A stretch of DNA of 64,000 nucleotides, from positions 3,596,001-3,660,000 of the forward strand of contig NC_026657.2 in the NCBI RefSeq assembly GCF_000004075.3, read 5' to 3'. This document shows, in pieces, positions 60,115 through 64,000 of the stretch. The first letter of the stretch is position 1. Every line of letters begins with the position of its first letter. Under the pieces are notes generated by a model. The model was not told the origin of the DNA, ran no database searches, and saw only the letters and a list, made by a program, of their open reading frames with translations. The translations under genes and the position numbers were made by a program. This stretch comes from Cucumis sativus (Eukaryota > Streptophyta > Magnoliopsida > Cucurbitales > Cucurbitaceae).

Positions 60115-62175
60115 TGATGATCTGTGTGCGGATTTGGAAGGCCGAACGAAGAGAAAAATGGTGGGTGGGTGAGGAAGATTGTTCTATGACTATCTTACAA
60201 AACGGGTCACTCTCTCCAAAAAATTCCAAATGCCCGATGGCGGTTCCTCGGCGGCGAACCGGCGGTCTATTTACAGAATTTTCGATTATTGTTTATTAAA
60301 AAAATTCAAAATTAAAGAAAATTTATTCAAAACGGTAAAACAAACTAAATTATTTAAAATATATACATAGCAAAGTTTTCAATTTTACTCCTAATAGATA
60401 TCGATAGACAATTGCCCCAAATTAGAAGGTAGAAAGAGTTTAACTAATTGAACCTTAGCTCAACTAGTAGATGAGTCTACTATTAATCACCATGTCTCTC
60501 TTTGAATCCTCCCACTCTCGAAGTTGTGCTAGAAAAAGAACTTAACTAACTAGTATTTTATACTTGCTCATAACCCTCCCATTTGTTGAAAATATTTCAC
60601 CCTCTTTGTACTAAAAAGAAAAAAGTTCAAAAGGTTTTCTCTTTTTTAAAAAATATATTTTTTGTTTCTCGAATTTGAGTTAAGTTTTTATTTGACTTCT
60701 TATCTTTAAAATGCTATATACTACGTCTTTAAATTTTGAATTCAATTTGATTCTTAGATTTTAAATCGTTAAATTAATTCAAATCTCAAAGATAAAATTG
60801 TAGCATTTTGAAACTTATGAACTAAATTGAAACTAATCTCAAAACTTAATAAAAAATACTATGAACCAATGTATCTAATTATTGTTATTAGCTTAAAAAC
60901 TACTCTAGAAGTTACATTTATTGCAATATTACTTTGAACATTTTGTAAATGTATAGAACCCTTAAGAAGTAAAAATATATTGTACACTTAAATGAGAATT
61001 AGGATGAGAATGTGACCTAAAACAATGCATTGTTGTTGGAATTTGTGATGAAAGAGTAACCTAAATTGGCGTTTGAATTGTTATTTTTGTTCCAAATCAT
61101 TGTCACATCATTTCAGATCATAGTTTGTAATAATTTTTTAGACCTTTGATAATTTTGAAAAAAAAAAATTTGCAACTATGAAACAAATGAGGTATTTTTT
61201 TAAAAGAAATGCCAAATGTCTTGTAATTTATTGTTTAAAAGGAAAGCTACCTTTGAACTCGTCCCATCAATTTTCACCTTATTTTTATCAAATTAGACCC
61301 TATCATCTATTCAAGTTTTGACAGAAAAGGAGTATTAAAATCCCTATAACTCACTGATTTCAATAATATCAAAGTTTCTACAAATTTAAAGTTCAATCGT
61401 GCATAAACTAGGAATTGAAGAATTTTGCCAAGTTTTGAATGTCATTTTCTTTGAAATCTTATCAATTTTGCGTTACAAAGAAAATGACATTCAAAATCAC
61501 AAAAACATAAATGGCCCAAAATGTTGGTTTCAGTATAAATTTACATCTACGCCTATAACGATGGTTAGTGCCAAACTTTTCTTGAGTCAACACACTATTC
61601 CATAAAATTACCGACTGAACAGTAATCTCCAAGAAATGAAACTTTTTTTGTTTGTACCATTGACAAAGAAACAAGTTAGTCCACACCAAGGTAAATTTAG
61701 CTCAAAAAGATCTTCCATTCAACAATGATCGGCAACACATGAAAGACGAAGCTGACAAAGTGAAAAGGATGGATATCTATGTGTGAAACTTTGTTCATCC
61801 TTGAAGCACTATTGACATGTCATTTGATTCGAACCCACGTTGATGCAGTCATTGTACCAAAAGAAGATGAAAAAGAGAGAAAAATGTGAACAAAGTGATT
61901 TGCAAAGAGGTGACACCCTGGCCATCTATTCATCATCATCTCCCACAAAGCCTTTCTTTACACGCCCTTCAGCATTTACTCAAATTGTCTCTTCAAACCA
62001 AAGTGTCATCAAATCATAATAATACACAAGACTATTGTTTCCACAACACACTAAATATACACTTACAAATTACAAGAACATATCCACTACATGTTGCTAT
62101 GTTAATAATTAAAACAATGTTCATTTTCACCACCCATCTTATTCCCAAGTTTGTTTCTTTTTTATACTTCCAAAC
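60115..62175. other. Intergenic region between CWC15 and the WD40 gene
   Basis: The region upstream of CWC15 is GC-richer for about 170 bases (60110-60280, with GGCGGTTCCTCGGCGGCGAA), as expected for a promoter or leader. After that it is AT-rich and I see no conserved protein. A perfect hairpin lies at 61433-61496. The stretch from about 61.9 to 62.17 kb is probably the 3' UTR of the WD40 gene on the minus strand. Confidence 0.5.
61433..61496. repeat. Perfect 21-bp inverted repeat with a 22-base loop
   Basis: Arms at 61433-61453 and 61476-61496 are exact reverse complements, with core GAATGTCATTTTCTTTG and its complement. Arms and loop are AT-rich. Confidence 0.9.
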
Positions 62176-63474
62176 TTAATACAACGAATCTAGGTAACTG
62201 TAATTTCTGCGTCTGTGGTACTCAAGAAGGCTACCATATGTTCGATCCCATACTCCAATGAAAAGTGATTCTGTGTCTGGACTAAATGATACACCGGAGA
62301 TTTCTCCGAAAAAGTCAATTTCTTGCTCTTTCTCATACCCACTTTTAACGTCAAACACATGCACAAAGTCTGCAGGTTCTGCCATTGCCATGTACCGACC
62401 ATCAGAGGAATAGCGGATGGACCGAATGGCTCCAAGGTTGCCTTTCAGAGCAGCAACTGACTTTGATAAATTTCTTACATCCCAAATCCTACAAGTTTTG
62501 TCCTGGTTCCCAGTGGCAAAGGTAATGCCATCGGAATGCCATGCTGATGCAAATGAAAAATCCAAGTGTCCACTTAGAGATGCAACTGTCTGCAAGGAGC
62601 ATGTACTTTAATAAGTCAGAAGATGATTTACCAAAACAACGATCCTGTAGACGATATTACGGAGTACTACCTTTCCAGTTTGTGAGTCCACCAATAAGCC
62701 TTCAGGATTGTCACCAACAATCACAAGAAGTTTACCATCTGGATTCAAAGCGGCATGCTGAAATATTTATTCAACAAAGCACCAATATGACCCATTAGAT
62801 CTGGATATGAGCCTCAAGTGTGTGATAATATACAAGTTAAAATGAACATTTCAACACCCCAAGGTCTGGAACATGACCTTGAACATGCTTCCTATGTAAA
62901 ATTTGAATATCTACACACTTAACGTACACGAATAATGTAAATAGCCATCAAGATGGGCCATGCAAGCATTGACAACCAAAAGTTGCAACACATTGTCTTT
63001 CTACTCACTAAACTTTTCGTAACTTTCAATACCAACGAAAATAACAAAAGTTATTGAAATAATTGAGAATAAAATATCACGTGGAAAAGTAAAAATAGGT
63101 AAGCATTGATCAACTAATTGAAAACAGGAGAACACAAGGGTGTTCCGTTTAGTTGTTTATAAAACGGAGAAGTAGAATTCAGAGGACTTACATTAACCGG
63201 CCAAGGAAAACAAAAGTGCTTAGAAAGCTGAAATTTCTCCATATCAAAATCTCGGACTCCAGAATCATTATTCGAAGCAGTGAAATGAATTGCACCACTG
63301 AAAATTTTGGAATACGTTCAATAATGTTTGTAGAAGGAAAAACGTATGAAACCAGCTTATCCAAGAGAGCATGAAAATATACCTAGCGCTAGTGTATATC
63401 TCAACAGCATTAGTTATAGCATTATCATCATAAGTTGTTCTGAAACAAAAACTAACGCCTGGGCGGTCTAGATG
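62176..63474 (-). CDS. WD40-repeat protein, C-terminal part (5' exons beyond the window)
   Basis: Four exons on the minus strand: 63474-63383, 63297-63192, 62757-62671 and 62589-62176, joined in consistent phase, ending in ..RRRNYSYLDSLY with stop at 62176-62178. The clearest repeat is GHLDFSFASAWHSDGITFAT followed by GNQDKTCRIWDVR, with the WD pair and the GH start. Other blades are visible at NPDGKLLVIVGDNPEGLLVD, SIRYSSDGRYMAMAEPADFV and GEISGVSFSPDTESLFIGVW. The sequence resembles a plant protein group usually named after an uncharacterised fission-yeast WD protein (C2A9.03-like). Its job is unknown, so I give no symbol. The N-terminal exons lie beyond 64000. Confidence 0.85.
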
Positions 63475-64000
63475 CTGCAATAAAGCAAGATAGAAACAAA
63501 CATTAACCATAATAATAATAATTATAATCACAAAACTCAACGAAAAACTTTTCATCAACTGAGAGTTCTTTCTTTATAGTTATATTAGGAAGACATATGA
63601 AGGTTGGAAGCCCTCCTCTCTATCAAGGTGATGAAGAAAACAGTTCAGTTTTAACCATGATAAAGTGTATCCCCTTATAGATTTACTATAGTATTCTTTC
63701 AAAATAATTGTGAGATTGTTAGCAAAAATATCATTTTTTATGAGAAACAAAATTCCTTGATGATGAAATTTACAAAATAAGGGCAAGAGCCCAAACGAAA
63801 AACAGTTACAAAAGATGTCTCCAATTGGTCAAAAGGGTGGAGTGACTATAATAGCTATAAAGAAAAACTCTCAGAAGATATTCCCTATCCTTAAAGCTAT
63901 ATTCATTCCAAGTGGTCTATAAGAAAGCCTGGAAAGGGTGCATCCAAATAATTGAAAACAGATGTCCATTGAGGGTTAATATAAGGAGGCTGTTAATCCC
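63475..64000 (-). other. Probable intron of the WD40 gene, cut by the window end
   Basis: The sequence upstream of the acceptor at 63475-63476 has no WD40 coding match. A segment near 63590-63645 (AGACATATGAAGGTTGGAAG, then CCTCCTCTCTATC) has a less AT-rich, repeat-like look. No other gene is seen. Confidence 0.45.

Noticed and set aside
61399..61689. Overlapping frames on both strands around the hairpin
   Set aside because: Neither encodes a recognisable protein, and part of the similarity between strands comes from the inverted repeat itself.

Overview
The window reads as nuclear plant DNA. It is strongly AT-rich, its genes have introns with GT..AG borders and AT-rich acceptors, and every recognisable protein is a conserved angiosperm protein. 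Short degenerate words of the type TCTATCATTGATAGA (about 5.37-5.48 kb) are a kind of repeat I associate with Cucurbitaceae, so a cucurbit is my tentative guess; nothing here proves it.

Layout. (1) 1-2952, plus strand: the last seven coding exons of nicotinamide mononucleotide adenylyltransferase (NMNAT), with two long poly-G tracts in its introns. (2) 2953-8300: gene-poor, AT-rich intergenic DNA with degenerate repeats. (3) 8442-11034, plus strand: a complete two-exon LEC1/LEC1-like (NF-YB, CCAAT-binding) gene with a TATA box, three CCAAT boxes and a 1.87 kb intron that carries GA-rich and telobox motifs. (4) About 11.0-50.2 kb: a roughly 39 kb array of diverged AT-rich monomers that recur at about 0.7-1.1 kb. 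Four further copies of only the second LEC1 exon are embedded in it (21531-22171, 28942-29576, 36344-36984, 46969-47603). All four lack exon 1 and the promoter. Three keep an open histone-fold reading frame and the fourth has a nonsense codon. Copies 2+3 and 4+5 sit in two large blocks that are near-identical in places, so a two-copy block was itself duplicated. (5) 51373-55363, plus strand: a nine-exon ABCG26-type half ABC transporter, 689 aa. (6) 55551-59881, minus strand: CWC15 spliceosome protein, seven coding exons, 228 aa, converging tail to tail with ABCG26. (7) 62176 to beyond the window, minus strand: the C-terminal part of a WD40-repeat protein.

The genes do not form an operon or an obvious pathway. 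NMNAT makes NAD, LEC1 controls embryo and seed development, ABCG26 exports pollen-wall precursors from the tapetum, and CWC15 is a splicing factor. The striking part is the LEC1 exon-2 array. One promoter and one first exon are followed by five terminal exons, each beginning with a usable splice acceptor in the same phase. It could be decaying duplication debris, a set of alternative terminal exons, or a source of regulatory small RNAs. All intron and exon borders below were read by eye from splice consensus, frame continuity and family knowledge; no alignment or transcript was available.
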